The notes under the pieces: model-generated | Database searches by the model: none | The model's input: the letters and a program-made list of their open reading frames with translations, nothing else | What the model was told of the DNA's origin: nothing | Position numbers and translations under genes: made by a program | Shown here: piece after piece, positions 44,030 through 57,241 of the stretch | How the letters are laid out: each line of letters opens with the position of its first letter | Numbering within the stretch: position 1 is the stretch's first letter | Assembly: GCA_963920575.1 (NCBI GenBank) | Contig: OY986975.1 | Location: forward strand, 16,833,897-16,897,896 | DNA length: 64,000 nt | Source: Narthecium ossifragum | Taxonomy: Eukaryota; Streptophyta; Magnoliopsida; Dioscoreales; Nartheciaceae | Reading direction: 5' to 3'

Positions 44030-44330
44030 TCCCCCGATCTCCTCACCCGGCCCCCCACCCCCCGCCGTCCGTCGCGATCACTCCTTCCCTGGCGCCCCCG
44101 ACACAATCCTCTTCACCAACGGCCACGGAGATCTCCGACGGGATCGCGACCTCCCCACCCCAACCTCTCCTTCACCGACGGCGACGGGATCTCTGACCTC
44201 CCCACCCTAACCTCTTCCTCCTCCTTTCGACCTCCCCAGGATCCCATTCACCGACGGGATCTCCGACCTCCCCATCCCCTTCATTGACAGCGACGGGATC
44301 TCCGACCTCTCCACCTGATCTCGATTGGCC
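44030..44330. repeat. GACGGGATCTCCGACCTCCCC minisatellite
   Basis: Imperfect units containing GACGGGATCTC and GACCTCCCCA recur from 44125 to 44310 at roughly 40-50 bp intervals in C-rich sequence. Confidence 0.7.
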
Positions 44331-45176
44331 TTCCACCGACGACCTCCCCATCATCACCTCTGATGACTTTGGGAAGGAAGGTGAAGCGTCAAGAAGCCCA
44401 AACGTGTGGGAGGGTATTTTGGACATTTAAAAAAAACAGCTAAGGATAATCATGTGTCAGGGTAGTAAACGCCTTAAGGAAAATGTATCCGGACTTACAA
44501 CTAAATATTTCCTATCTAGGGTACTAAACGCCAATTATCTATAAAAATTATCAATTAACCCCACTTACATGGCTATTGAAACTGATTGAGCGCCCCTGGG
44601 TTTCCACTACCATGGTCTTGTGCAAAGCATTTATATAGTATTATGGGCCTTCATAAATGGGCTGAGGGGTCTATTTATGACATGGTTCCGTCCCTAATTT
44701 TATGAAACCATAAAATAGTTTGGAAAATGGGTCTTCTTTTTGTAAAAGGACATTTTCTAAAAAAAAAACAGAAACGGAAAGCCTGTTTTTTTGAAAAATA
44801 TGAGAACACCGGATGATGAGACATCATGGTTCAATTAATTACACTGATTACAATCAACTCATCATAAGTTTAACTGAAAACACCAGAATCTCATGAAAGT
44901 TTTCCACCCTATACCAAACTCATGGCTCCACCCTGTGTTGAGGTGGTAGTGGTGGTGACAATAGGTGGTCACTTAAGGTGGTAGTGGTGGGCGATGGTGG
45001 TCGCCGGAGGTGGTGGTGATGGTGATGGTGGTTTGTGGTTATTAGAGTTGATAGTAGTGGTTGCGGAAGGCAGTGAATGAGATTTTTTCAGAGGGATTAG
45101 ATCATAATCGTCTGATGAGAATCAGACGATCAAGATGCATATAACATTGGATGAGGCGTGAATTGTTCACAGCCCA
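44331..45176. other. Intergenic; GGT-rich low complexity inside
   Basis: 44939-45065 is rich in GGTGGT and GGTAGT triplets. The remainder shows nothing recognisable. Confidence 0.5.
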
Positions 45177-45191
45177 ACATCCGAGATTTTT

Positions 45192-45342
45192 TTATTTTTG
45201 TGTATGCTGATTGTGTTGTCCGGTTCTGCCGTCGCTCGGGGTCTTCATTTGTTTGGGGCTATGAGGATGGGTTGGGAATGCTTGATAGCTTGTTGTAACT
45301 CCTGATTTTGTTAGCCTTCCGGCTCACCTCATAAAAAAAAAA
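45192..45342 (+). mobile_element. 5'-truncated LINE 3' end with target duplication (LINE F)
   Basis: About 150 bp of LINE 3' UTR ends in the stem-loop AGCCTTCCGGCT (45313-45324), CACCTCAT and an A-run. It is flanked by ACATCCGAGATTTTT (45177-45191) and ACATTTGAGATTTTT (45343-45357), a 15-bp duplication with two mismatches. It is typical of an aborted target-primed insertion. Confidence 0.75.
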
Positions 45343-45357
45343 ACATTTGAGATTTTT

Positions 45358-48300
45358 CGGGGCCGAACATGAATATATATCACAAAATTTATCTATTTTT
45401 GTGCAATTTAATCCGGAACACAAGCGTAACATCTCGCTTGTAGATAGATCAATGATCAATAATAATATGGATAACGACGTAGAAGAGTAATAATATCAAG
45501 GTAGCTCTATCCCGGTCAACATCCGCGTATCCTCCTCCGGCCAGGTCGGAACCGACTCCCGCCGCACCTCTTTCAGCAAGGTGGGCCCACATGGGGGTGA
45601 ATGAATGAGATGAAGAAAAAATCACCATTCCACGTGGTACCACCTGGGATGAACATGACATCGCGCGCGCTCTCTCAGGTTTGGATTTCCACTCCTCGAA
45701 CTCAGCAAGGAATGAGGAATACCCCACCCACCGCCTCTCCTCGTCCACGAGGACTACTACTACACCGTGGGGCCCAAGGGAATGTCTGACGTGGCACCCC
45801 AATCAGCAGCCCATGCTGCATTGGAGATTTGAGACACACACCCCCCCCAAGAGACAAAAATTATATCAATTCTTTCCACCATAGAGATTAGAGACCCACC
45901 ACAAAAATATTCTTCTTCTTTTTTTGGAGCATTTATTTCATTTGTCTACGGATTCCATGAATCGGGTGATTTTGAATTTGTCAATTTAGTGATTTTCGAA
46001 TCGTTTTTTTTTTTTCGTAATTTTTTGTTGGACTTGAATCTTTATTGAGAAAGGTATAAAGGACAAGCTTCTTATCAAACCAAACACCAAATTGACCACT
46101 CGATTTCTATTTGATTATACATTAAACTTGTATCATATCATCAAACACAGCATCATGCACAAATCCGACATTAGCTTCCGACCTTGATGCTGTATCGAGC
46201 CATACCAATCTCATATGAGACAATGAAGAGAGAATAAACCTTAATCCAACGTTGAAGAATCTTAGTATTGGCTTGGGTTCATGGCTTTTCCCTAAAAGCG
46301 GCGGGCCAACCGCCTTAGTATGTACAGCTTTTTGGGTTCATGGCTTATCCCCCACCAAACTCAAAACCTATGCCTAAAATTAGCTAGATTTATCATGCTA
46401 TTGTCACGTGCTCCTATACATAAAAAATAAAAAAGCAATTGCATTTAATAACTGGAATTTTATCATCTGAAAAAAGGAGAAAAGGGTCGAAGTTAGATCT
46501 ATGATTTAAGAAAGTGATATTTCAACAGAAATAGAAATGAACAATGCTGAACTTCAAAGCAAGGCTCTACCAATTTCAACAAATCCATCCTTGATTTGAA
46601 GGCTACCCTTTCTTTTCTTTTCTTTTTTTCTTTTTTTTTTAAAAAAAAAGAAAGAAAATTTGTACACATCTAACATCCAAATTCCATTTCGTAAAAACGA
46701 GACTCAACATTTCTCTTGGTAACAAAAAAAAAAAATCAAATTTATATTTATCCCACTACAAGCCGTCCTCTTCGAAGCCATGTTCCACTCCGCAGGTCTG
46801 ATCGTCTGAGGATCCCAACGGGATCACATCTTCAAAGCTTCTTTTTTTTATCTTCTTGTTCATGTTTGTAGATGCATTGTATTTTTTGCCCATCAACAGC
46901 TCTATTTCTTATTCCTTCTAGCCATCAAATCTAAATCTTAGGCTGCTTCTTACATATGTGGTGTATGCATGTCTTTAGATATTACACAAAAAATGATTTG
47001 TTGGTCAACAATATTCATGCGTATAAGCCAGATGCGGTGTATGCAAGATATCGACGGTGTAGAATAAAATATCATTGATGTCCATTTCAATGTGTTAGAA
47101 AAGAAACAAAACACCAATTAATAAGGAAAAAAAAAGAGACTATTGCTCGGGAAAATATATATATATATATATGACTGAAATTAGGCGTATTGAACGTAGA
47201 AAAAAATATCATTAATGTTGATTTCAATGTGTTAGAAATGAGTTTAAAACACAAAATCAAGAGGGAAAAAAGAATACTACTTGCCTTTTTAGGTGGACCT
47301 AATCAATTTGGCTACTAACTTATCCTTATGGATGACTGTATTGACAGTTACTTTATGACTATGTACCTAATCTTTTTTCCTAACAACTGTGTTAAAAAGG
47401 AAGAATGATGTAAGGATGAAGCTTCTTCAAAGATCCCAACTTGGATGAGGAATTAGGTAGGGAGGAGCCCTACTACCAATTTGTATATGATCCACCAGAA
47501 TTATTGGTGCATTTTAGGAGTGACAAGAAAGCTACAGTCAGCTGGCCTGTTTGGTTTGGAAACATTCCCCAGTTTTTGTTTTATTTTTTAATTGTTTGAT
47601 ATTCAATCTTGTGATTATTTTGCATAGATGTGTTTAGTTTGAAATGCTGGAGAACTATTTTCTAAAATATGTAAAAATAAAAGAATGAAAAACATTGATT
47701 TGATATTTTCAGATTTTTCCAGGAAAGGTCTTTTATTTTCTGGATAATGTTTTAAAAAAAAGACAAGCGGACGTGTTTTTTTTATTTTTTTATTATTAAA
47801 ATATAAAGAGTCAATAGACAAACCAATCAGGAAATTCATTCCACCTGCAGATATCCATGAACTTAAAATCCGAGATTAAATCCCGTGATAACTTCTCTAG
47901 ATTTCTAAACCACGTTTGTTTCGCGGGACAAATGATAAAGTGGGACAAGATTTAATCAAATATTTAAATTTTTTTATTTTTTAATCCAATGAATGTTATC
48001 TCATGGAATTACATATCCCACCTCCCCCATGGAATTATTTTATCCCATGTACATGAAATTACATCAAACATGGGATAAAGTGGGGTCCACGGGATTACTA
48101 ATCCTATCTCATCTATAATACCACGAAATAAACAAGTCACTAGAAAAAAAAATCCAATCAACTATAGTGCTCCAAATATATCAAGAAATTAGTGGGAATT
48201 AAAGTTGGTAAGTCACAATTATACATTACGCACTCAAAATATCTAAGAAAAAAAGAACATAATCAAAATAATCTAATTAAATAATTAATTAATGATAACA

Positions 48301-48900
48301 CCAATTTAGTTCCTCTTATTACTTAAAAACTCCATTAACCATGTGTTTTAAAGTAAAAACCCCTCCCATGGAAACCACCAAATCGTGAGCTTGACCACAG
48401 ATTGTTTGCTTGCCTCTCACGTGCAAATCACATTTATTATTTATTATCCCATCTCGAATCCCCCTCCAATAAATAGAAAAATCGTCACATGAATCCAAAC
48501 CCCCCCTAATTTTATATCTCACAAAAAAATCAAAACTCCCCCATCCAACCAAAATAAAAAATAAAAGATAATTTTAAAAAAAAACACACTCCCAGTGGCT
48601 TTGCGTAGGGATGTAACCATTGTCAACTTTGATGTAGAGGTTAGTCAGGCATGCAAGCATGACAACTAGGTTTTGTTTGGATAGTTGTCGGTGTTGTATG
48701 CTTTTCTTTGGCTTTGGCTTCAGCTCAATTAATTGAAAAAATATATATAAATACTCTTGGGAAATCCCATTAAGACCATCCATTTTTTAAAAAAAATTCC
48801 ACGTCAGTTTTGTTTATGTAGAAAAACCCACAAAAAACCATAAAATACTGGTCAACTCGACCATCGCCAACCAATTAAGACCATCCATTTTATAAAGAAC
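45358..48900. other. Intergenic, mostly AT-rich, no convincing gene
   Basis: A 117-codon minus frame (45449-45802) lacks any known domain. 47160-47172 is a short AT run. 47915-48136 has weakly inverted ends (TTTGTTTCGCGG against CCACGAAATAAAC) around CCCAT/ATGGG words and may be a MITE. A G-box-like CACGTGG lies near 45634. Nothing else is supported. Confidence 0.4.
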
Positions 48901-48904
48901 TCCC

Positions 48905-48922
48905 TCTATTTATATATAAATA
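48905..48922 (+). promoter_or_regulatory. TATA box of fructokinase gene
   Basis: TATTTATATATAAATAT lies about 85-95 bp before the fructokinase ATG, followed by a pyrimidine-rich leader (48938-48970), as expected for a plant core promoter. Confidence 0.65.
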
Positions 48923-49002
48923 TCTCTCAAATCCCCCCTTCTCCTCTTCTCCATTCCTCTCGATCTCTTCTATAAAGCTAGAGATTTTATAGGAGTATAG
49001 CA

Positions 49003-52000
49003 ATGGCGATCGGCGGCGGAGAGGAGGGGATGGTGGTGAGCTTCGGTGAGATGCTGATCGACTTCGTCCCGACCGTGGCGGGCGTTTCGCTGGCGGAGGC
49101 GCCTGGGTTCGTGAAGGCCCCCGGCGGGGCGCCCGCTAACGTGGCCATCGCGGTGGCCCGGCTCGGGGGGCGGGCCGCCTTCGTGGGGAAGCTCGGGGAC
49201 GACGAGTTCGGGCGGATGCTCGCCGGAATCCTCCGCGAGAACGGGGTGGTGGATGCCGGGGTCGTCTTCGACGCCGGCGCCCGCACCGCGCTGGCCTTCG
49301 TGACGCTGCGCGCCGACGGGGAGAGGGAGTTCATGTTCTACCGGAACCCTAGCGCCGACATGCTTCTCACCGAGGCCGAGCTCAACCTGGATCTCCTCAG
49401 AAGGGTACTTTTCTATTCCTCTCTTTTATTAGCTTCCATTTTTGAAGCTCCTCATCTTTTTTTTTTCTCAAAAAAAAGGGAAAAAAAACTCCCTTATTCA
49501 TAATATATATTTAAAATAAGTGTACATTTAGAATTAATACTTAAAAATACCAACAAACAAGATCTTTAGGGATGGTTTAAATATTGATTAATACTAACAA
49601 ACTATTTATATAAGCTTATTATTTCTCCTTTTTTTGCCATTTTCTTGTTTCTTTCATCACCTGGGGGTAAAATTGTTTTTAGAGAGTGAGAGAAAGAGAA
49701 GCTTATCATTTCTTCTTGTTTTTTGTGCCATTTTCTTGTTTTTTTCATCATTTTGGAGAAAAATTATTTTTAGAAAGAGAGAGAGAGAGATTCATTGCCT
49801 CATTGGATTCCACTGTATATTACAGTACAAAGCTTTTTTGGGGTACCTAAGGAAGCGGTATGGTGTGAGTCTTCCACACTGGAAAAGAATCTTATGTGCA
49901 TTGCTCCGTCATTGAAGGAGGTGCGAATGATGGCTTAGAAATAGAGACACCACATGGACTTTATGGTGTGGAGACATCTCACTGGTTTCCTTCTACCTTC
50001 TTTAGTGCTGCCCTTTTTGTAGGCCTGGAATTAATGAGTGTTGTTTTGCTGTCACCAGCTTTGTAGGGCCCTTTAATATTTTTTTTTTGTTTTCTTGACC
50101 TTAAAGTTTTGATATCTTTGCTTGGCATAGAATTCTTCACATACTTATTTCCCAAGAAAGTCAAAGCAATTGATCAAAGGGTTATTTACACATATGACCC
50201 TGAAAACTTGCTAAATTATATATATATATAGCCCTATAAACATCTACAAAATAAAAAACATACCCCCTGCCGTCCTCACATAGTTAAAAATATCTTCTAA
50301 AATGATCATTTTGTCCTTTATCTTTATTCATGTTTATTAGAATTTACGGATAATTGGCCATAACCCCACTTTAGAGAATGTTTTTGGTAAAAACCCCCAT
50401 TCGATATGTTTTTAAGGTTATAGCCTTATCTGTTAACTATTTTTAGTTAGTTGTTAATTTTAGATGACAAAAATACCCCTATGAATATATGAAAATACTG
50501 ATTTGGGTTGGAGAGAAGAAATAGTAGATCCGAGGATTGAGGTTTGTTAGAGCTTGATCGCCAGTAAGGAGTGCTCTTCGGAGCGCGGGACCGGTGCAGG
50601 AGACTTCGTGGAGGTCCATGGAGGTAATCCACCGGGTCGGATCTTTCGTCAGGAGATTGAGGCGGCGGGATCAAGCTTGGCGGCACCAGAATTAGAGGAG
50701 GAGGCCAATCGAGGTGGTCTTGAGGCCGATTGAGGTGGTCTTGAGGCTGATCGAGGTTGATGGAGGATGAGAATGAGGTCGGGGATGATTTTGGTGGTGA
50801 TTAGAGGTGGTTTGGTGGAGTGGGGAGGCCGGTAAGGAGGTCGATGGCGGCGGGGTAATTGGTAGGGGGTTTTCGGAGTAGGTGAAGGCGGTGTTAAGGG
50901 AGGAGCTCGTCACGAACTTCTTCCCATCTGCTTCGTTCTCCCTTCCCTCATCATAGTCGGCCACCACTCTCACCTTCTCTGTCCACCTTCAGCCCAGCCA
51001 AGGCCCTCCAACCTCGCCCACAAGCCCCCCACGACCTTAGTCGCCCATTCTTCCGACAATCCATGACCTTCTGGCTTACTCCGTGGCGGCCCAAGCTTCA
51101 CCACCGCTGACTACAGTCTACACCACGTCCCAGCCTACCACTCGCTACTCCAGCCACCCCCATCACCGTCCAATCACTCCATCACCTCCGGCTCCCTCCC
51201 ACAACCCCAAGCACAGCTATACCGACGTCTTCCGCCACCTCCGGCGAACCCCGCGACCTCCCCAACCTCCATCGCGACCGACGGAGCCCCCACGCCGCCG
51301 GTCCGACCTCCTTAAGACCCCCTAACGGCCACGGGACCTCCTTCCTTGAGGTCTCCCCACCGATCCCGGCCCCGATGACTCTCGATTAGCCATCGATCTC
51401 CTCCTCCCAAGTATCATTGCCGCCGACTATCTTGCCGGATTTGTCACCTCCGCCACTCCTTTCCCAAACCGACCTCTACATATCGCTTCCCCAGCCTCGG
51501 ACGACCTCTCCTCCACCTTATCGGAGAGGCTAAGTCATGAGCCGGCCGGAGGAGAGAGCAGAGAGAAAAGAGTGGAGAAAAAAGAAAAAAAATAGGAAAG
51601 GGTACTTTGGTATTTTGTGACCCGATTTGGGTTTATTGATTCAAAAAAATGGGTCTGGGGTTTTTGACAAAGAGCATGGAGTTTTGGACAAAGATGAGGT
51701 CAGATTTGGGGTTTTGGACCAATGCCCCTAGAATTTAACTCACAAGGGTATGATAAGGGCAAAATGGTCGTTTTTTATAGGGCATTTTTAATGATGTAAG
51801 GATGTGTGAGGACGGAGGGGTATGGTTTGGATTTTTTTGCTTAATGAAGGGGTGTGTATATATATATATTTGTGTGTGTGTGTAATTTAGTAAGTTTTCA
51901 GAGACATGTAAATAACCCTTAATCAAATCATCAAAGTTGAGGCTTTTCAATCTTTTGGGTTTTTGTAATTGAGTCAGATTAAGGTTTCTTTTTCCTTCCG

Positions 52001-53007
52001 ATTGGGGTCAGCATGTGATGGCATGATCCACATTCTAATAAATAATAATGTTTTGGGATGTGACAGCATGATCAATATTTTATCCTCAAATGTAGACTAT
52101 GTGACACTATCTGATTCTTATCCTCAAAAGTTTTGTGAATTCTACCACTTATGATGTGTTTTCCTCATGGATGGATTTGACAGGCTAGAGTTTTCCATTA
52201 CGGGTCAATAAGCTTGATCAAAGAGCCATGCAGATCAGCTCACCTGAGAGCAATGGAGGTGGCCAAGGAAGGAGGGGCATTGCTCTCCTACGATCCAAAC
52301 CTCCGGCTGCCCCTGTGGCCATCGCCGGAGGAGGCGCGGGAGCAGATAATGAGCATCTGGGACGAGGCCGACATCATAAAGATCAGTGATGCCGAGCTGC
52401 ATTTCCTCACCGGGAAAGAGTCCGTCGAGGATGAAGTCGCCATGACCCTGTGGAGACCAACCTTGAAGCTTCTCCTGGTGACAATAGGAGACCAGGGATG
52501 CAACTACTACACCAAGGTGTTTAAACTATGCATCTCTAAGATACTTTTAAGTCCTTGGCTTTGCATCAGAAATATATGATAAATGAGCAAGCAATGTGTT
52601 AGATTCAAATGAGTATCAACACACTTCTAATTTCATAGTTTCTAATGATGTAGGATTTCCGAGGAACCGTCAGAAGTGTCAGTGTCAAGGCAGTCGATAC
52701 AACAGGCGCAGGCGATGCATTTGTTGGTGCAATGCTCCAAAGGATCGTCAACGATCAATCCGCATTGCAGGTAAGAAAATTCATTTGTGGCAGGAATATT
52801 TCATTCTTGTTCAGACACAGAAAATAGCGAATAAAGTAGAATGGTCATGTCATTCTGATCGAACAATACTAATTGCAGGACGAAAAGAAACTGAGGGAAA
52901 TACTTAAATTTGCCAATGCATGTGGAGCCATAACCACAACCAAGAAGGGAGCAATCCCTGCAATGCCGAGTGAAGCAGCAGTTTTGAAGCTTCTAGCAGA
53001 AGCTTAA
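49003..53007 (+). CDS. Fructokinase (PfkB carbohydrate kinase family)
   Basis: Exons are 49003-49404, 52184-52516, 52654-52770 and 52879-53007. All introns are phase 0 and GT-AG. The product is 326 residues, the usual fructokinase length. It phosphorylates fructose to fructose-6-phosphate with ATP in sucrose breakdown. Exon 1 carries GEMLIDFVP and the PfkB signature 1 region ([25 protein letters not shown] in parts, residues about 41-66). Exon 2 has [10 protein letters not shown] and [12 protein letters not shown]. Exon 3 holds signature 2, [12 protein letters not shown], with the catalytic Asp in GAGD. Exon 4 ends [16 protein letters not shown]. There is no transit peptide, so it is probably cytosolic. 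Exon 1 is very GC-rich, unlike the later exons. Intron 1 (2779 bp) holds a Mutator-like insertion. Confidence 0.95.
50338..50346. repeat. 9-bp target-site duplication (left) of MULE
   Basis: TAGAATTTA is identical to 51729-51737. Confidence 0.85.
50347..51728. mobile_element. Mutator-like element in fructokinase intron 1
   Basis: A 1382-bp insertion is flanked by a perfect 9-bp duplication, the Mutator hallmark. Its ends are similar in inverse orientation: ATTGGCCATAACCCC near the left edge, and ATTGGTCCAAAACCCC as the reverse complement of the right edge. Both ends continue with ...CCCC/AAAACCCC words. The middle (about 50500-51540) is GC-rich with open frames on minus (50692-50973) and plus (51083-51325) that match no known domain. 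No transposase is seen. It is non-autonomous and may carry captured genomic sequence. Confidence 0.7.
51729..51737. repeat. 9-bp target-site duplication (right) of MULE
   Basis: TAGAATTTA matches 50338-50346. Confidence 0.85.
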
Positions 53008-53442
53008 CAGTCTGCTATTTGTTTCACGTCTTTCTTTCATGAATGTGTTGTAACTCCATTTGCGATAAGATTTCATCAAAAGAGATTGTAACTTTGTTTC
53101 TGAAACTGCTTTGTGTCAAATAAAATCTTGTGATGGTTTAATGCATTCTATGATAAAACAACACATAGTGCAAGAACCAATAAGTCGTTATCTAAGAAAA
53201 AGTTTCTGGACTGAATCCCATAATTTCTGTGAAATTGTTTCCCCTCTAGAGAGGCTTTAAAGCCCGCTTACTGTGTCGCACCGATAGCCTTGATTTAGAT
53301 TGAGATAGGCTTAGATTACCACTCAACTATGGGGAAAAAAAAAGAACACATTGTGCAAGAGCTGTAGATTTTATATATCTCCAAGTGATGAATACAAAGA
53401 TTGTCATACATGTCTCCAGATAAGTTCATGAAGTATCAATAG
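53008..53442. other. Convergent 3' region of fructokinase and DUF4504-like gene
   Basis: Contains AAATAAAATC near 53120, a likely poly-A signal for fructokinase, and the downstream region of the minus-strand gene. No other gene. Confidence 0.5.
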
Positions 53443-56246
53443 CTACAACACAATGGCTTGTGGATAGCACTCGCTTACCTCCAACTTCAGATATCGCCAT
53501 ACGCGTCTGCACCTCTCAAACTTGGTCAACACGTGAGCATGGAATGCCTCCGCCCATGGTTCTTTCTCTCTGCTCAGGCTCAGGTCATAGGGCACTGTGA
53601 AGCTGACCAAACAAAAAATCAAGTTAGACCAGTTCTTAATACCAGTTCTATCTTGAAACAATACCTTCTAGAAAGACATGAAAATTAGGAGATATTGACC
53701 ACTTGGTGAAGCCATTTTAATATGCTGAAAATGACCAATGAAAGACTACAATTGGCAATTTGCTAGAGCACTTCCCATATCCAATATATGAAAAGACAAT
53801 GTGTACTAGAAGACATATAGCAAAAAAATTCTTTTGTCAGTTGGCAAAAACAAAAAAGTGTTTGCAAACATGCATAAAAGAAACGTGGATGAATTTCAGA
53901 AGATTGACAGAAGCATAATGGAAAATTATATGATTGCTTATTTTCTGAAGGAAACTTGTGTTTTGATTGGATGCACTGAAACATGGTGTTAGGGAACATT
54001 TAAAACATGTAGAGAAAGAAAAATCGACTAATAAGAGTAAAAACTCACCTCATTAGCTCTTCTTCACAGGGTTTGCTGCTGGATGCTTTGTTTCTGAAAA
54101 CACAGCACACAGCGCCTCAATGATTTCAGCACGTGCTTTCATGAGACCAAAACAAGGTGGTGTGACTATGAAAGAGGAAGAATCAAACCTGCAGACTAAA
54201 ACCTTGTAGATATGCAGAGATTTCGTAGACAGATTGTAGACAGCGTCAGAAATATGTTCTTTGCTAAACAAGTATACTACTGGATAACCAAGAAGCCACC
54301 TACAGTAAAAAATAATAAATTCAGTACATGTTCACAGGTAGAACAATTCAAAAATGAATGAGTAAGAAATTAATATCTGTTCCCCTGTCATGGCAGAAGA
54401 TAAGAAACCTTATAGATTGGACGACTTCAATGGTGATTCTAGCATAGAAAAGAATCTCGCAGTATCTTGCATATTTTAATGAATGCCAATAAGCAAACTT
54501 GCCTCCCTATAGTTTGGTGAAAAGAATCCGTCTTTCTACAACCATGTCTTTAGCATTAAAAGACCTCCTAGCAAACATGTCGTCCTATGTAAATGCAGGT
54601 CTGCTTAACTTTATGCGTGTTTGTGAACATTCTGAATAGAACTTTCCTATAAGTGCCATAATGAGGATTGAAGATTACCCATTCAGGGTTGGTATGGTGA
54701 TGTGAGTATCCTGCAGAAAATTACTCAGATTGACAGAGTGAAAGGGTTGAGAACTAGCATGAAGCCCGGCAGTGGAAGCCAGATCGCTATCCTTACATTC
54801 TGATGCGCCTGTCCTTGAGCAAACTATGGGATTAGGAATGGCTGGTAGGATATCTATGTTAACTTTATCGACAGGGAAAACTGATGAAAATAACTTCTGG
54901 ATTTTAATGAGGTCTGATGTGAGTACATTTTCTTCAGTATGCAGCAACATCTGTAAAAACAAGAAAGAGTCTGAACCACAAAGATTCTCAAATATTTACT
55001 TAATAACCCAAAATTGAGATGGAAAAACCTTTGGAGGATCATGTTCAAGGTCCACAAAAGAAAGCTGGGTCCGCAAACAGTGACTGGAGAATGCATGCTC
55101 AGCAAGTTCTTTGAGATGTATGATATAGATCATCTCTTCAATGACCAGTACTCTCAAAGGTAGGAAAATGGTTGACTCCTGTGAAAGAACAATAATCCTT
55201 CTATGACAAACATGCAGCGCCCCTCAGTTGATCAGCAGTAATTATTCATAACTAGTCCGATCATTTTTCAGAATTAGTCTGATAAAGGCATTTGTGTTCC
55301 CCTTGCATACAAGCAACATAAGAAATTTATATGCACCGACAATTATTGGAATAGCTGACATGCAGAGAAGCTCAGATATAAATCCGTGCACAAATCTCAA
55401 GGCTTACATAAATTACAGGTCTAGTTGGACAATAGAAGGAAAAGATCTTCTTGAGAGCAGCACATACTCAATATCGGAAAATGATGAGCAACTAAGGAGA
55501 TAAAAAAGGAAACAAAGAACGTTTCACAAGTTAGGATTCAAACTACTAACAGCAAAATAACATATTACATCAGCTAAATGAAAAGTTTTTCAAGGCTTCA
55601 TAATTGCAACATGTGGAGGTTACTCAAGGCACAAAGAATTTAGAGACAATTTACTGTTGATTTTTGTTGCAAGCTAAATATAGCTAAGGAGATCCTACAC
55701 TCATGACACCAAAACAATTAAGAAGACAAAGAATCTTAGCACCAACAGCGGATTAATGCTTGAAATGCTTTGACGAGACTACTCACATTTTAACCTATAT
55801 GTAGTCATATTTCCATAAATGAAGATTTCATAAGTAAGGGCTAAGGAGAAGATGGAAACATCAGGACAATAAGATATTTCACCTGCTCGCTTTTCTACTT
55901 TGTAACCCTCATTGTCAAAAGACCCATACAAAAGTGATCAAAGGTATTAAAATGCAGAAATTTTTCTCCGTTTTCTGAACATCATCAAAGGTAGTACATA
56001 CATCGTGATCAACAGAAGCATTCTTCACTTTGAATTTGCTATCTAAGCTCAAAAAATTGATGCTCAAACTAAAAGTAATGAAATTTAACGTCAAACTAAG
56101 GCCATTCGTCACAAAGATAGCACCTTGCGACAAAGATCCAACAAGCTACAGAGATGCTCTTCTAGTTCAGGCATCATCCCACCATAGTCCACCATCACCA
56201 CCGGCCTCATTCCGGTGATCAGCGCCAACATATCTAAGAACGGCAT
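53443..56246 (-). CDS. DUF4504/UPF0739 (C1orf74-like) protein, function unknown
   Basis: I assembled six exons on the minus strand: 56246-56124, 55178-55029, 54950-54679, 54299-54189, 54093-54049 and 53602-53443. All introns are GT-AG, the reading frame is unbroken and the product is 286 residues, close to the roughly 270 residues of human C1orf74 as recalled. Landmarks: MRPVVMVDYGG at the N-terminus, LPLRVLVIEEMIYIIH (exon 2), NGWLLGYPVVYLFS at the exon 3-4 junction, EEELMSFTVPYDLS at the exon 5-6 junction. No transmembrane segment or signal peptide is seen. If the short intron between exons 4 and 5 (54188-54094) is retained, translation ends at a TAA at 54055-54053, giving a shorter C-terminus. 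The family name is from memory and moderately sure; biochemical role unknown. Confidence 0.7.
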
Positions 56247-57241
56247 CAACCAAACGAATCGCTTCAAAACCAATCCAAACCCTAAATCAAAGAGCAGATG
56301 GGGACGAGGAGGAGAAGAGGACCTGTCTCCAATCGGCGCTTCGAGGGGGCCCTCAAATGCCATTTGGTGCGAGAGAGGCACGAGTCCACCACCGTGAGGA
56401 CCTCCGCTGCGTCTCCGACCTCCATCCTACTAAAAGAAGAGCTCAGGCGTGCTCTAATATTTACTAATATTTACATTTTGACCCCTCTCTTATTGGGCAT
56501 CTTTGCAAAAACCCCCCTACTAATTAATCGCTTTGCAAATCAAATTAGGCCTATAGTTTAATTATTCACCATAACATAAATTCTTGATTGAACTCGAATT
56601 TAATGTTTTTTAAATTCTTATAATTATTGATACTCAATTAAGAAACAATGACCATTTATACCTTTTAGTTTCTCATAATTATTCAAACTCAATTAAGAAA
56701 CAATGACCAACTGCTCTTATTTATCCTGAATTGATTGAATAATTCAGACTCTATTGGAGGAAGACTGCAGTCGGGACAATTAGTCTTTTAATTTTTTTGA
56801 TAACAGAATAATCATTTTGCAAGGTGGAAAATTAACAAAAAGATTATTCTCATAAAATAGTGCATCAAATTAATTATTTTAGTTGATAACCTTCAGCATG
56901 AGTCAAGACTGATGAATGAATCCTAATTAATGGAATTAATTACCATATTTTAAGTAACAAGTAACACCCTTAATAATGTACATCACATTTTTGTCATATA
57001 AAACCATACTCAACAGTACATATGTTCCTCATTACATGAAATACAGAATTAAAACAAGCAAATTAGACATCAACAGAAAATATAGCACAGGCACAAACCC
57101 CAAGCAACATGCTAATCCAACAGTCAAGGAATAAATGCATCAAACTCATGACTTCCTATATGCCATTTCATCAATCCACCTATCCTAAAGTTCTTCAGCG
57201 GAAAAAAACCATGATTGTATTGAAATACAAACGCTTCAGTT
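56247..57241. other. 5' leader of DUF4504-like gene and intergenic AT-rich sequence
   Basis: On the minus strand 56247-56440 has TTTAGGGTTTGGATTGG-like leader sequence and an upstream in-frame ATG (56381) that could add 45 residues. 56450-57241 is AT-rich, with nothing recognisable. Confidence 0.45.

Noticed and set aside
45449..45802. A 117-codon minus-strand frame
   Set aside because: No domain, no splice partner and no codon pattern to support a gene.
47915..48136. MITE-like inverted ends
   Set aside because: Terminal similarity is weak and no target duplication could be defined, so it is mentioned only within the intergenic entry.
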